Part shown: positions 1-9,157 of the stretch, piece after piece
Numbering within the stretch: the first letter of the stretch is position 1
Layout: each line of letters begins with the position of its first letter
Assembly (NCBI GenBank): GCA_964521715.1
Contig: CAZFSS010000010.1
Coordinates: 1 to 64,000 of the forward strand
Source: DAOVRD01 sp964521715
GTDB lineage: Bacteria > Planctomycetota > Brocadiia > SM23-32
Length of the DNA: 64,000 nt
Direction: 5' to 3'
The notes under the pieces: generated by a model
The model's input: only the letters and a program-made list of their open reading frames with translations
Database searches by the model: none
What the model was told of the DNA's origin: nothing
Translations under genes and position numbers: made by a program

Positions 1-64
1 CTGCCGATTCGCCTATGAGCACCAACAACATTAGATTTACCTGGCTCAATAGCCCCGGCTTTCT

Positions 65-93
65 TTGACGCGTCGGGCGGCTTCGGTTAGATT
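65..93 (+). promoter_or_regulatory. Sigma-70-type promoter for the polyferredoxin gene
   Basis: TTGACG at 65-70 and TAGATT at 88-93 are separated by 17 bases. The predicted transcription start near 100 leaves a leader of about 48 bases before the GTG start at 148. Confidence 0.55.
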
Positions 94-147
94 CGATTCC
101 GGGGCGCACAAGCGCTACTGGCGTTTCATCTCCGGGAAACGGGCCGA

Positions 148-2604
148 GTGGCAGCGAAGGCAAGGCAGGTCTGGCCGCGCCGCATCCGTCGCATCGTGCA
201 GGCGGTGGCATTCGTCGCGTTCATCGCGTTCGTGGTCCGTCTGCCGGCGCTGGCGCTGCGCTACGGGCATGGGGGACTCATGCGCCTCAGCCCGCTGGCG
301 GGGCTCGGCGCGTCGATCTCCGCGTGGCAGTTGATCGCGGCGTTCTGGCCTGCGCTCGTCCTGCTCGCCGCCGCGCTGCTGCTCGGTCGCTTCTTCTGCG
401 GTTGGCTGTGTCCGATGGGGACCACGTTGGACATCTCCGACCGTATCATCGCGCTCATGCTGGGCCGTAAGCCGCAGCGGCGCCGCCCGCCTCAGCAGGG
501 GGAGGAAGCCGTCCCCGACTTCGAACACGTCCGTGGGCGGCGCCTCAAGTATTACCTGCTGGCGGCCTGCCTGGTCAGCGCGTTCGCGGGGGTCTCGTTC
601 TTCGGTCTGTTCGATCCGCTCAGCATCGCCGTGCGCAGCTACGTGCTGACGCTCCACTCGTATCTGGCCCTCGGCCTCCTGGCCCTCTTTGGCTCGCTGG
701 GCTGGAGCGGCGGGAGCTCGGCCGCCCGCGGATGGCTGCTGGTGCGCACCGACCCCATATTCCAGCTCCAGGCCGGCACTCTCGTCGCGCTGCTGGCGCT
801 GCTGGCGTTGGGGCTGGTGCGCCGGCGGTTCTGGTGCCGGTACGTCTGCCCCCTCGGCGCCGTCTACGCGCTGGCGGGCAAGCCGGCGCTGACCAAGCGC
901 TCCGTCGGCGACGCTTGCACGGAATGCGGGCGCTGCGCCGACGCCTGCCCCATGTCCTGCATCTCGCCGGACGGCCGTCGGACGCTGAACGACGAATGCA
1001 TCCTCTGCCTGGACTGCCAGGCCGTCTGTCCCGCGCGGGCCGTCAGCTTCTTCGGCCCGACGCCGGCCGAGCAGAAGCGGGAGGTGGACCTGACGCGGCG
1101 GGGCATCTTGGCCGGCGTGGCCGCCGGCGTGGTCGCATACCCGGTGCTGCGCGTGCGGCCGGCCTGGGAGCGCGCGAAAGGCGATCCCCTGATCCGCCCG
1201 CCGCTGGCCGGGCGCGACGTGGACGCTTTCCTCAGCAAGTGCCTCCGCTGCGGGCAATGCATGAGGGCGTGTCCCACGCAGGTCATCCAGCCCGCCGGCG
1301 TGGAGGCCGGCATCGAGTCGCTCTGGACGCCGAAGCTGTCGCCGCGCCCCGGCTACTGCGAGTACAACTGCGACCTGTGCGGGCGCGCGTGCCCTACGGG
1401 CGCGATCCCCCGCTTCTCCCTGCCGCAGAAGCACGCCGCGGCGATGGGCCTGGCCTACCTGGACCAGACGCGCTGCATCCCGTGGCGCGGCTATCGCCGG
1501 CGGGAGGAGGCCGGGTTCGTCGCCGATGAGCACAACTGCGGCGTCTGCGAGGAAGTCTGTCCCGTCCCAGGCAAGGCCATCCACTTCCAGCGCGTCGGCG
1601 GGGAGGGGCAGGAGCTGCGGCTGCCCTACGTTCGCCAGGAGTCGTGCGTCGGCTGCGGGTACTGCGAGGCGGTGTGTCCCGTGGTGGGCAGGTCGGCCAT
1701 CCGCGTCACGGGCGGCTTCAGGGAGCTGGCAGCGCCGGTCGTGGCGGAAGCCGCTGCGCCCGTCCGGACCGAGGCGGCGCTGCCCGACCAGGCCGGTGCC
1801 TTGCGGCTTGCCGGCAAGAGGGAGACCTACCAGGGCGCCGACGAGCTGTTCGACTACATCGACGGCGGGGCGGAGCCCTACCTGCGCCTCAACTTCGTCC
1901 GCGTGACGGCCGCCGAGTACACGGACGGGCAGAACAAGGTGAGGGCCGGCCTGTGGGAGTTCAAGACCAGCGACGACGCATTCGGCGCGTTCGCCAAGGA
2001 CCGGCAGGGGGATCGCGTTGACCTGGGGGACGAGGGCGCCATGTCCGGCAGTTCCCTGTGGGCGCGGTGCGGCCCGTTCATGCTCAGCGTCATTGACCTG
2101 GGCCGGACGCCCGCGGACGAGGTCCGAGTGCTGGCTGCTGCGGTCCTTGCGGCGCTGAACGAACCGCCCGCCAAGCGCCCCGCCGTCTGCCGCAGGCTGC
2201 CGGCCGAGGGACTCGATTCAGACAGTGTCGTCTTTCTGCGGGACGAGCTTGCGCTGTTCAACCTTCGCCTGGCAGACGAGTACATCCCGGATGGGACGTT
2301 CGGCATAGACCAGGGCGCGGTGGCGGCGTACGGCGCCTACGACCTGAGGCAGGACGATAAGCCGGCCGGGCTCCTGCTGGTCGAGCACGCTTCCGCGCAG
2401 GCCGCCGCCGAGGCCGTGTCGCGTCTGGCGCAGGTGCGCGCCGATTGGGGCGAGGAGCAGGCAGCCGTCGAGCCGTTCCTCGTCTTCAAGGCGGCGGAGG
2501 GCAACTACTGCGCGATCGGCAGCTCGGGGAAGCTGTTCGCCGCGGCGTTCTTCGTGCCTTCGGCCGAAGCGGGGATGGCTCTGGTCCGCAAGGCCCTCGA
2601 ATAG
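148..2604 (+). CDS. NapH-like membrane polyferredoxin fused to a DUF6599-like domain
   Basis: Probable electron-transfer protein of 818 residues. The N-terminal third has several membrane segments and the two cytosolic cysteine signatures of the NapH/NosR/RdxA group, CxxCP near residue 85 and CxxxCP near 230. A ferredoxin domain follows (CxxCxxC near 257 and 285). After another hydrophobic stretch near 325-340 comes a NapG-like block of cysteine clusters near 365, 404, 442-468 and 500. From about residue 545 to the end there are no cysteine clusters; this part resembles DUF6599 (GADELFDYIDGGAEPYL region). The electron acceptor is unknown. The GTG start at 148 is supported by the promoter just upstream, although its ribosome site is weak. 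It converges with the gene at 2609, only 4 bases away. NapH, NapG and DUF6599 are usually separate proteins, so the fusion is notable. Family assignment is firm for the iron-sulfur part and moderate for DUF6599. Confidence 0.8.
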   Translation: MAAKARQVWPRRIRRIVQAVAFVAFIAFVVRLPALALRYGHGGLMRLSPLAGLGASISAWQLIAAFWPALVLLAAALLLGRFFCGWLCPMGTTLDISDRIIALMLGRKPQRRRPPQQGEEAVPDFEHVRGRRLKYYLLAACLVSAFAGVSFFGLFDPLSIAVRSYVLTLHSYLALGLLALFGSLGWSGGSSAARGWLLVRTDPIFQLQAGTLVALLALLALGLVRRRFWCRYVCPLGAVYALAGKPALTKRSVGDACTECGRCADACPMSCISPDGRRTLNDECILCLDCQAVCPARAVSFFGPTPAEQKREVDLTRRGILAGVAAGVVAYPVLRVRPAWERAKGDPLIRPPLAGRDVDAFLSKCLRCGQCMRACPTQVIQPAGVEAGIESLWTPKLSPRPGYCEYNCDLCGRACPTGAIPRFSLPQKHAAAMGLAYLDQTRCIPWRGYRRREEAGFVADEHNCGVCEEVCPVPGKAIHFQRVGGEGQELRLPYVRQESCVGCGYCEAVCPVVGRSAIRVTGGFRELAAPVVAEAAAPVRTEAALPDQAGALRLAGKRETYQGADELFDYIDGGAEPYLRLNFVRVTAAEYTDGQNKVRAGLWEFKTSDDAFGAFAKDRQGDRVDLGDEGAMSGSSLWARCGPFMLSVIDLGRTPADEVRVLAAAVLAALNEPPAKRPAVCRRLPAEGLDSDSVVFLRDELALFNLRLADEYIPDGTFGIDQGAVAAYGAYDLRQDDKPAGLLLVEHASAQAAAEAVSRLAQVRADWGEEQAAVEPFLVFKAAEGNYCAIGSSGKLFAAAFFVPSAEAGMALVRKALE

Positions 2605-2608
2605 GCCG

Positions 2609-4720
2609 CTACAGCCCGAGCCGGCGGAGGCCATCCTCGGCCTCGCGCACTTCGGGCGCTTCCGGGAAGTCGTGCAGGATCGCCCTGTAGTGCGCCGCCG
2701 CCTCCTGCATCAGGCCGAGCTCGGAGCACGCCTCGGCGGCCAGCAGACGGAGGGCCGGCAGGTGGTTGGCGTCCTTTGACGTGGCAATGAAGACCTCCGC
2801 CTCGTCCCGGGCCTTCGCGAACTCTCCCTTCACCAGATACGCCTGGACGCGCAGCCGCGACGGCTGACCCTCCATGCGCATGGTGGGGTAGAGCCACAGC
2901 AGCTCGTCCAGCCGTTCGAGGGCCTGCTCCGGCTCCCCGTCGCGCAGGTAGGATTCGACCTGCTGAAGGGAGCTGCCGACGGTCAGCGCCTTCGGCTTGT
3001 CGGGCACGAAGGCGGGATCCGCCTCCGCCTGTCGGTACCTTTCGAGCGCTTCCTCCGCCTTCCCCTCCTTGCGGTAGGTGTCGCCGACGCGGATCAGCGC
3101 GCGGCGGAGCTTCTCCCGGTCCGCTTGGGGAAAATCGGCGCGCAGCTTCTCCAGCTCGGCCCTGGCGCGCTGGGGATCGCCCCTCCGCAGCAAGTAGTGC
3201 TCGGACAGGGCGAAACGGACGTCGAACTGCCGCCCCCTGTCCGACTCGGGGACGCTCTGGAGGGCGAGCGCGAAGTACTGCTCGGCGCGGTCGGGGTCCG
3301 GCTTCAGCTCGTCGTAGCAGCGCGCGATGTCCATGGCCACCTCGTAGACCTGCTCGCGCTTCAGCGAGGTCCGGCGCTGGTCCAGGGCGAGCGCTGCCGC
3401 GAACGCCTCCGCGTCGGCTTCCATGTATCGGGCGAACTGCCAGGCGGCCAGCAGGCACGGCGTGGGCAGGGCGCCGAGGTCGTAGCCCTTGACGTCGCGC
3501 CAGAATGCCTCGAGCTTGGAGCGACGGAAGTCCAGATCGTTCCAGATCGGCGAGGCCCGGACGGTCTTCGTGCAGCTCGTGCGGTCGCCGGCGGTGTTCG
3601 TGATGGCCAGCGTCACGGCGTAATCGGCCGTGTCCAGGAAGACGTGGCCCGGGCGGGGCTCGTCCGAAGTCTGGCCGTCGCCGAAGTCCCACCGATAGCT
3701 GTCGATGAGCGTATTGCGTGCGGTTGTGCAGCGGGAGGCGAACTGGATGGCCAGCATCCTGGCGTCGCCCGCCTCGCAGTAGCTCCGGGGTTCCACGGTG
3801 AAGTCCGCGCATATGGGCTGGCCGTACCATTCGCACTCGTAGACCTCGGCCGTGCGCAGGCCGGCGAAGGCCTGCGGCGGGATGACCTGCCAGTCCTGCT
3901 GGTCCGGCGGCATCCATGCCGCCTCGCTGCGGGCGTTGCCGCCCGAGACGAAGTGCACGTAGAGGAATTTGTGGATCCTCTGGTCGAGGTAGATCTCGCC
4001 GCCGTGCTCGCCGCGCCTGCCCTCGTTGACGTTGTGACGGCCGATCCATTGCGTGACCAACTGGTCGTCGATCAGCAGGAAGGAGGAGCAATCGCTCACG
4101 GTTGCGAACCGGTACCGGCCGGCCTTCGGCGTGCGGAGGTATCCGCGGTAAACGGCGATATAGTCCGACTGCGGACCGAAGGGATTGGAGGCGTCGAAGA
4201 CCTGGCGCCAGTAGTCGGCGCCGTAGGCGGGGCCGGCGCGCTGAAGCGTGGCCTGGGCGGCCGTCCAACTGTTCGCGTCGGCGTTGTCCGGCATGGGGCG
4301 CGTCTCGTAGATCAGGCCGAGCTGCGGCAGGTCCGGGTTGACGGGGCTGGCGCGCGGATTGCCGTAGTAGACGGCGTACGTGCCGGGCGCTGCTTGAGTG
4401 CGGAAGGCGATCAGATACCTGCCCTCGGGCGCGGCATGGATGACGGCGAAGCCGACGGGGTTGCCGTCCGGACCGACGACGCGGATGTCCTTGCCGCCGT
4501 TGTCGGCGTCCTTGCGCAGGTGCACCCAGAGCTGCGCGCCGGGGCTGTCGGGCCAGTCCTGCTGGCGGCCGAAGCGCACCAGCATGCGGTAGGGCCAGCG
4601 CCCGTCCCACCACGCCGGCCATCCCTGGCCGCGGACGACGGGGCCGAAGGCCGCCGCCAGCATGGCCAGCAGGATAGCCGCTCGGAGTACGGGTCTTCTC
4701 TGTGACCAGGATCGCACCAT
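2609..4720 (-). CDS. Secreted PA14-like/PKD/TPR repeat protein
   Basis: 703-residue exported protein, last gene of the long minus-strand run that begins at 18777. The start at 4720 gives a standard signal peptide (basic residues, then a leucine/alanine core); the longer GTG reading from 4741 has no better ribosome site. After the signal comes a DUF2341-like beta domain, where the sequence passes from WWDGRWPYRMLVRF to an AVYYGNPRAS stretch. A PA14-like region lies near 150-270 (it contains FLLIDDQLVTQWIGRHNVNE). A PKD fold follows near 310-380 with the hallmark WDFGDGQTS. The rest, from about 430, is helical tetratricopeptide-like repeats. Such a mix suggests binding of carbohydrate or protein partners outside the cytoplasm. 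No catalytic motif was recognised. Its role in the MoxR/VWA locus is unknown. Confidence 0.7.
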   Translation of the reverse strand: MVRSWSQRRPVLRAAILLAMLAAAFGPVVRGQGWPAWWDGRWPYRMLVRFGRQQDWPDSPGAQLWVHLRKDADNGGKDIRVVGPDGNPVGFAVIHAAPEGRYLIAFRTQAAPGTYAVYYGNPRASPVNPDLPQLGLIYETRPMPDNADANSWTAAQATLQRAGPAYGADYWRQVFDASNPFGPQSDYIAVYRGYLRTPKAGRYRFATVSDCSSFLLIDDQLVTQWIGRHNVNEGRRGEHGGEIYLDQRIHKFLYVHFVSGGNARSEAAWMPPDQQDWQVIPPQAFAGLRTAEVYECEWYGQPICADFTVEPRSYCEAGDARMLAIQFASRCTTARNTLIDSYRWDFGDGQTSDEPRPGHVFLDTADYAVTLAITNTAGDRTSCTKTVRASPIWNDLDFRRSKLEAFWRDVKGYDLGALPTPCLLAAWQFARYMEADAEAFAAALALDQRRTSLKREQVYEVAMDIARCYDELKPDPDRAEQYFALALQSVPESDRGRQFDVRFALSEHYLLRRGDPQRARAELEKLRADFPQADREKLRRALIRVGDTYRKEGKAEEALERYRQAEADPAFVPDKPKALTVGSSLQQVESYLRDGEPEQALERLDELLWLYPTMRMEGQPSRLRVQAYLVKGEFAKARDEAEVFIATSKDANHLPALRLLAAEACSELGLMQEAAAHYRAILHDFPEAPEVREAEDGLRRLGL

Positions 4721-4801
4721 CTTCGGAAAACGTTGCGTCACATGATCGGATGCTGCACCCGCCGCGCCGTGCGCATGGCGGGGCGTTGCCCCTGCGCGCT
4801 G

Positions 4802-5761
4802 CTAGGGGTTGAAGACCGGGAATTCGTCCTCGCCGACCCGGGGAGCCGGCTCGGGCACCTTCGGCGACTTCGGTTGCTCGGCCTTCTTCTTCGGTTCGCG
4901 CTCCTCCATCCCGACGATGTCCAGGCGCACGTTGTCGAAGTAGTAATCGCCCGGCTTCCAGTAGGCGTAGACCTGCACCTGGAGCCACTCGGCCTTGAGC
5001 TCCTCGCCTCCGAGCGTGCTCTTGGACTGCGAGGGATGGAACAGCCTGGCGTAGCGCCGCCATTGGCCGTCGCAGGGGCTCAGGAAGATCGGCGCCTGGT
5101 AGGCGTCCCGGCGGACGACCTGATACCCCTCCTTCGTCTTCATCCTCTGGTCGAAGAAGCCCTTGATGAAGACCTTGGGCTCGCCCTCGGCCTCGGTGCG
5201 GGCGTCTATGCTGAAGCGGTAGACGGCCCCGGGCGCGCACTGGACGTAATCGCTGCGGCAGTGCACGCCGTGCAGGCCCGCGACGGTGTCGTAGTAGGGC
5301 GGCTGGGTGGGGATGCGGTCCGGCGGAGGCGGGACGGGGCTCTCGGGGAGCGACTGGGGATCGCCGCCTGCCTGTCGCGCGGCTCCATCGACGGCGGCGC
5401 GCACCTCCTCGCTGCGGGCCTTCCACTGCGCGTCGAGCACGTCCGTGCAGATCCTCAGGCAGAGCCGGCCGTCGGTGCCGCCCGGCACCCAGAACGTGCT
5501 CAGGCCGTCGGTCGCTTCCCAGCCGTAGGGCCAGTAGCGGCCGGTCTCGAAGCTTCCGTTCTGGAGCAGGTTCCCGGACTTCGCCTCCATCTGCATGACG
5601 TCGCGCGCGTCTTGCGTGGCATAGGGGATGCCGTCCGGGGCGACGAGCTGGGCCTCGGCCTTCCTCTGCTCGTCCGGCGGCTCGGCCGGGCCGCCATGCG
5701 CGGCGAGGAGGACGGGCATCGCAAGGCACACGATGCAGAGGTGTATGGGACGTGCTCTCAT
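4802..5761 (-). CDS. Secreted protein with a carbohydrate-binding-module-like fold
   Basis: 319 residues with an N-terminal signal peptide (MRARPIHLCIVCLAMPVLLA, then AHGG). The pattern LLQNGSFETGRYWPYGWE, followed much later by a stretch ending in YYFDNVRLDIVG, is the typical opening and closing of CBM4/9-like beta-sandwich domains (N-G-x-F-E-x-G ... D-N-V-x-L). The C-terminal 35 residues are lysine-, glutamate- and proline-rich and probably disordered. It sits between the DUF4175-like gene and the PKD/TPR gene in the same direction, so it probably belongs to the same unit. The ligand is unknown and no catalytic residues are apparent. Confidence 0.65.
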   Translation of the reverse strand: MRARPIHLCIVCLAMPVLLAAHGGPAEPPDEQRKAEAQLVAPDGIPYATQDARDVMQMEAKSGNLLQNGSFETGRYWPYGWEATDGLSTFWVPGGTDGRLCLRICTDVLDAQWKARSEEVRAAVDGAARQAGGDPQSLPESPVPPPPDRIPTQPPYYDTVAGLHGVHCRSDYVQCAPGAVYRFSIDARTEAEGEPKVFIKGFFDQRMKTKEGYQVVRRDAYQAPIFLSPCDGQWRRYARLFHPSQSKSTLGGEELKAEWLQVQVYAYWKPGDYYFDNVRLDIVGMEEREPKKKAEQPKSPKVPEPAPRVGEDEFPVFNP

Positions 5762-5795
5762 TTCGTTCCAGCCGCCACGTGGTTGCGTAGACCGT

Positions 5796-5819
5796 AGGGG
5801 CGGCTCGCGAACCGCCCCT
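5796..5819. repeat. Intergenic inverted repeat
   Basis: AGGGGCGG at 5796-5803 and CCGCCCCT at 5812-5819 form a perfect 8-base-pair stem with an 8-base loop. It lies in the 72-base gap between two co-directional genes. There is no T-run, so it is not an obvious terminator; it may be an RNA-processing hairpin or a dispersed palindromic repeat. Confidence 0.5.
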
Positions 5820-5833
5820 GCCCACGCTGCGCG

Positions 5834-8800
5834 TCAGCGGCGGGGCGTTCCCGCCTCCGAGAGGGCGCGGAAGTAGTTGCGCACCATCTCGCGGTACTGC
5901 TCGGGCACCTGTTCGCTCTGACCGCTGGCGATCTCCTCGCGCAGTTGCTTGGGCAGCAGGGCGCTGCGGTCCCGCCAGAGCTGCTTCTGGATCTCGGACA
6001 GCTCTTTGATCTCGCGCAGGTTCGTCAGCACCGTTCGCTGGTACTTGCCGAAGGTGCTGATCTCGGCTTGCTCCAGCGCGACCTTTTGCGCCTCCATCAG
6101 CTCGATGGTTTCGGGCAGCTTGGCGCGCGGCTGCCGGTACTTCTTGAGGCCATAGTCCAGCCGCCGGGCGTTGTCGATCAGGTCGCCCTGGCGGACGGCC
6201 ATCCGCTTGAGCCGCTGCTGGAGGGGCGGCGGGACGGGTCCCTGGAATCCTTCGGCGCCCTGTCCGCTCACCTTGCCGCCGCCCGTGGCGCCGGTCGGCG
6301 ACTCGCCGCTCAGGTCCTGGACCCATCCGGCCTCGAACGGGTCGGGCGTCAGGCGGGTCGGCGTCTGGCGGCCGCCTTTGCCGGTGGCGACCTCTTCGAC
6401 GAACTGGCCGCTGGACTTGCCCGTGCGCCCTTCGCCGCTCCGGCCGCCTATCTCCTGCGTGTTGGGCAGGCGGTTGCCGGTGACGCCCTTGGCGGACATG
6501 TTGCTGATGGGACCGTCCATCGTGTCCCATCCCGCGCCGATGTCCAGGCTGTCGGACCAGCCGCTGGTCACGTCGTCGAACTGCTCCTGCATGTCCTGCT
6601 CTTGTTCGACCAGGTCGCCGATGAGGTCCTGGAGTTCGTCCGGCAGCTCGGCCAGCGGCACCTCGTAGTCCTGCATGGGGTCTTCCATGGACCAGAGCTG
6701 GTTGTCCTTGGTCTCCATGAGCCACTTCTCGATGTTGGTCTCGATCTGCTCGGCCAGTTCGACGCCGGCCTGTTCGTGGGGCACGGCCATTTCGATCGCC
6801 CGGCGTTCGGCCTCCTCGACGGCCTGCTGCATCTCGCTGTAGACTTCGAGGAACTCCTGCGCCTGCGTGGCGAGCGAGTGATCCTGGGGCGGCAGCTTGC
6901 TCAGGTCCGTGGCCGCCTCCTGGAAGAACTTCGTCCACTCCTTCTCCGTGTCGATGACGTCCTGGAGCTTGCCCTCGTCCTCGTCCGTGAAGTCGTCCAC
7001 GGGCCTGTCGCCCAGGGCGTTGGAGAGCTGGATGACGCGCTCCTGGTCGGTCTTGAAATCGTCCAGCGACTTGAGCAGGCGCTCGGCGAGCTGCTCTCCG
7101 CCCATGACCTCCTCCATGCGCTCGGCCAGTTGCTCGCCGCCCCCTTCCTCTCGCAGCACGCGGGCGAGGGCGGCGGCGGGATTCTCGAGCAGCTCCTTCA
7201 GCAGTTCGACGACGTGGGCCTCCTGCGCGGCGGCCCCTTCGGCGCGGGGCTGAACTGCGCCCGCGTCGGGCGCGCGCTCCAGCTCCTTCAGCAGCCCGAT
7301 GGCGCGCGCGACCGGGCCGGCCGCTATGCGGCCGAGCGCCTCTGCCGTGCGGGAGCCGTCCTGGCCCGCGTAGGTCGTCACGGCCGAGCTGGCACGGATG
7401 TAGATCGCCTCCTCCTGCGCGACCAGCGGGCCGGCCCGCTGGCCCAGCTCGCCCTTCGCCTGTTCGTCCCCGAGGTCGATCCGCTCCGGCTGGCTTCCCC
7501 ATTCGGCGACGGCGCGGGTAACGGCCAGGTTAGCTTCCTGGAGCTTGATGAGTTCTTTGATCACGTCCGCGAGGGCCTGGCGGAGCTCGTCTGCGGTGCG
7601 GCCGGCGACGGCGGCGTCAACGACGCGGATCTGGTAGACGCGGCTGCGGCCGATGCCTTCGCCCTCGCGCCGCAGCCCGTCGTTCGCCTGCATGTAATAG
7701 GCCAGCGAGCCGCCGACGGCGAGGCCCATCTCCCGCACGTCGACCACGCATCCCTCGCGGGCGGCGCGCGTTCCTCCCTCGTACTGCCAGCTTCGCAGCG
7801 GCTCCCACTCGGCGCCGGCCGTGCGCTGAACGAACAGGTGCAGCTCGCGCAGGCCGAAGTCGTCCTCTGCGCTGGCCAGCAGGGACACGGTGGCGTCCGG
7901 CGCCACGGCGACGTCCCTGGCCGGCTCGACGAAGACGACGTTCGGCGGCGCGTCGGGCACGGCCTCGATCTGCCGGACCTGCGGGATGTTGGCTATGCCG
8001 TCGGCGTCGACCAGGTGGATCGTGTACTGGCCGCTGCGTTCGACCTGCATGTCCTGGCGGACGACGTTCGGCCCGACCCTGACCAGCGGCAGCTCTTGCG
8101 AGGCCGCCTCAGCTTCCCCCGCCGGCGCCTGCCGGACCTCCAGGTGGCTGCGGCTCAGGGGCCTGTCCGTCCGCACCGTGATGCCGACCGCGGTGCCGAC
8201 CGGCGCGCGGATGTCGCCGGGCGCGTTCGTCTCCGTGCGGTCCGGCAGGCCCGTGTAGGCCGGATAGCGGTAGTCGAGCGTGAGTTCCTCGATCGCCGGC
8301 CGGCCGCGCACGGTCACCGTGTAGCGCCGCGTGGCTGCGTCCCCTGCCTTGATGCGGTAGGTGAAGTCACGCTGGACGTTCGCGTATTCGTAAGTGAAGG
8401 CGTTGCCCTCGAAGGCCATCGCCTCGACGCTGCGCTCAGCGCCGGCCGATTCGGTGTGAATGCTGGCGCTTTCCGGCAGCAGGCCGCTGACGCGGGCCTC
8501 GATCCGCAGCGGGTCGCCCTGCAGGCAGTCGGCGTCGCCGGGGCTCACCTCCAGGCGCGTGTCCGTGATGGGCGGGATGTAGCGGTACGGGAAGACGAAC
8601 CGCAGGAAGGCGTTGCCCATGTAATCGGAGAAGAGCACCCCGTAGAGCACGGCGGCGCCGAGCAGGCAGAGGGCCCAGCGTCCGGACTTCCAGAGGTTCC
8701 GCCCGCCGATGGGACGGCCGAAGTCGCGCTCCCGGACGCTCTCCGCCGTCTGCCGCACCTGGGAGGCCGCCATGTGGCGCGTCAGCGAGTCCCTGAACGT

Positions 8801-9157
8801 CTCCCGGGAGAGCAGCACGGCGTTGATGACGCTGTTGTCCAGCTCGGGGAAGGCCCGCTCCACGTGCGCCGCGACCATCTCGTCCGTCATTGGCCGCGCA
8901 AGGGGGTAGAGGATGAAGCGGAGCAGCATGAAGGCGAGGATGGCGAGCACCGCGACGGCGTAGCCGAGGCGCACCGGGCCCGGCAGGTGGAACAGGTTGT
9001 CCACCACGAAGCCGGCGAGCAGCGCGTCCCCGACCGCGAGGAACGTTTTCAGCAGGCCGGCCAGCACCTCGACGAGGCGCCAGGAGGCGCGCGAGCGGTC
9101 GATGGTGTGGAAGACGTGCTCGATCGCCCTGTCCTGGTGCTGGGCCTCAGTTGTCAT
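5834..9157 (-). CDS. Large DUF4175-like membrane protein of the MoxR/VWA locus
   Basis: 1107 residues. Two N-terminal hydrophobic stretches (about residues 35-95, and one near 170-190 containing WALCLLGAAVLYGVLFSDY) flank a short soluble part. After them come beta-rich Ig-like segments (about 200-460), then a long charged, coiled-coil-prone region rich in E, Q and K (about 500-900), and a low-complexity G/S/T/R tail. This resembles the DUF4175 proteins found beside BatA-type genes in several phyla, whose function is unknown. The start at 9157 is chosen over 9235 because GAGGAGG lies about 7-10 bases upstream; it overlaps the end of the preceding gene by 11 bases, suggesting translational coupling. 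The family call is by architecture and context. Confidence 0.65.
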   Translation of the reverse strand: MTTEAQHQDRAIEHVFHTIDRSRASWRLVEVLAGLLKTFLAVGDALLAGFVVDNLFHLPGPVRLGYAVAVLAILAFMLLRFILYPLARPMTDEMVAAHVERAFPELDNSVINAVLLSRETFRDSLTRHMAASQVRQTAESVRERDFGRPIGGRNLWKSGRWALCLLGAAVLYGVLFSDYMGNAFLRFVFPYRYIPPITDTRLEVSPGDADCLQGDPLRIEARVSGLLPESASIHTESAGAERSVEAMAFEGNAFTYEYANVQRDFTYRIKAGDAATRRYTVTVRGRPAIEELTLDYRYPAYTGLPDRTETNAPGDIRAPVGTAVGITVRTDRPLSRSHLEVRQAPAGEAEAASQELPLVRVGPNVVRQDMQVERSGQYTIHLVDADGIANIPQVRQIEAVPDAPPNVVFVEPARDVAVAPDATVSLLASAEDDFGLRELHLFVQRTAGAEWEPLRSWQYEGGTRAAREGCVVDVREMGLAVGGSLAYYMQANDGLRREGEGIGRSRVYQIRVVDAAVAGRTADELRQALADVIKELIKLQEANLAVTRAVAEWGSQPERIDLGDEQAKGELGQRAGPLVAQEEAIYIRASSAVTTYAGQDGSRTAEALGRIAAGPVARAIGLLKELERAPDAGAVQPRAEGAAAQEAHVVELLKELLENPAAALARVLREEGGGEQLAERMEEVMGGEQLAERLLKSLDDFKTDQERVIQLSNALGDRPVDDFTDEDEGKLQDVIDTEKEWTKFFQEAATDLSKLPPQDHSLATQAQEFLEVYSEMQQAVEEAERRAIEMAVPHEQAGVELAEQIETNIEKWLMETKDNQLWSMEDPMQDYEVPLAELPDELQDLIGDLVEQEQDMQEQFDDVTSGWSDSLDIGAGWDTMDGPISNMSAKGVTGNRLPNTQEIGGRSGEGRTGKSSGQFVEEVATGKGGRQTPTRLTPDPFEAGWVQDLSGESPTGATGGGKVSGQGAEGFQGPVPPPLQQRLKRMAVRQGDLIDNARRLDYGLKKYRQPRAKLPETIELMEAQKVALEQAEISTFGKYQRTVLTNLREIKELSEIQKQLWRDRSALLPKQLREEIASGQSEQVPEQYREMVRNYFRALSEAGTPRR

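Noticed and set aside
80..105. tRNA T-arm-like TTCGATTCC
   Set aside because: No acceptor, D-arm or anticodon stem could be fitted; it lies within a promoter region.
2505..7502. Minus-strand frame of 1665 codons
   Set aside because: Shadow of the PKD/TPR, CBM-like and DUF4175-like genes in another frame; arginine- and proline-rich without domains.
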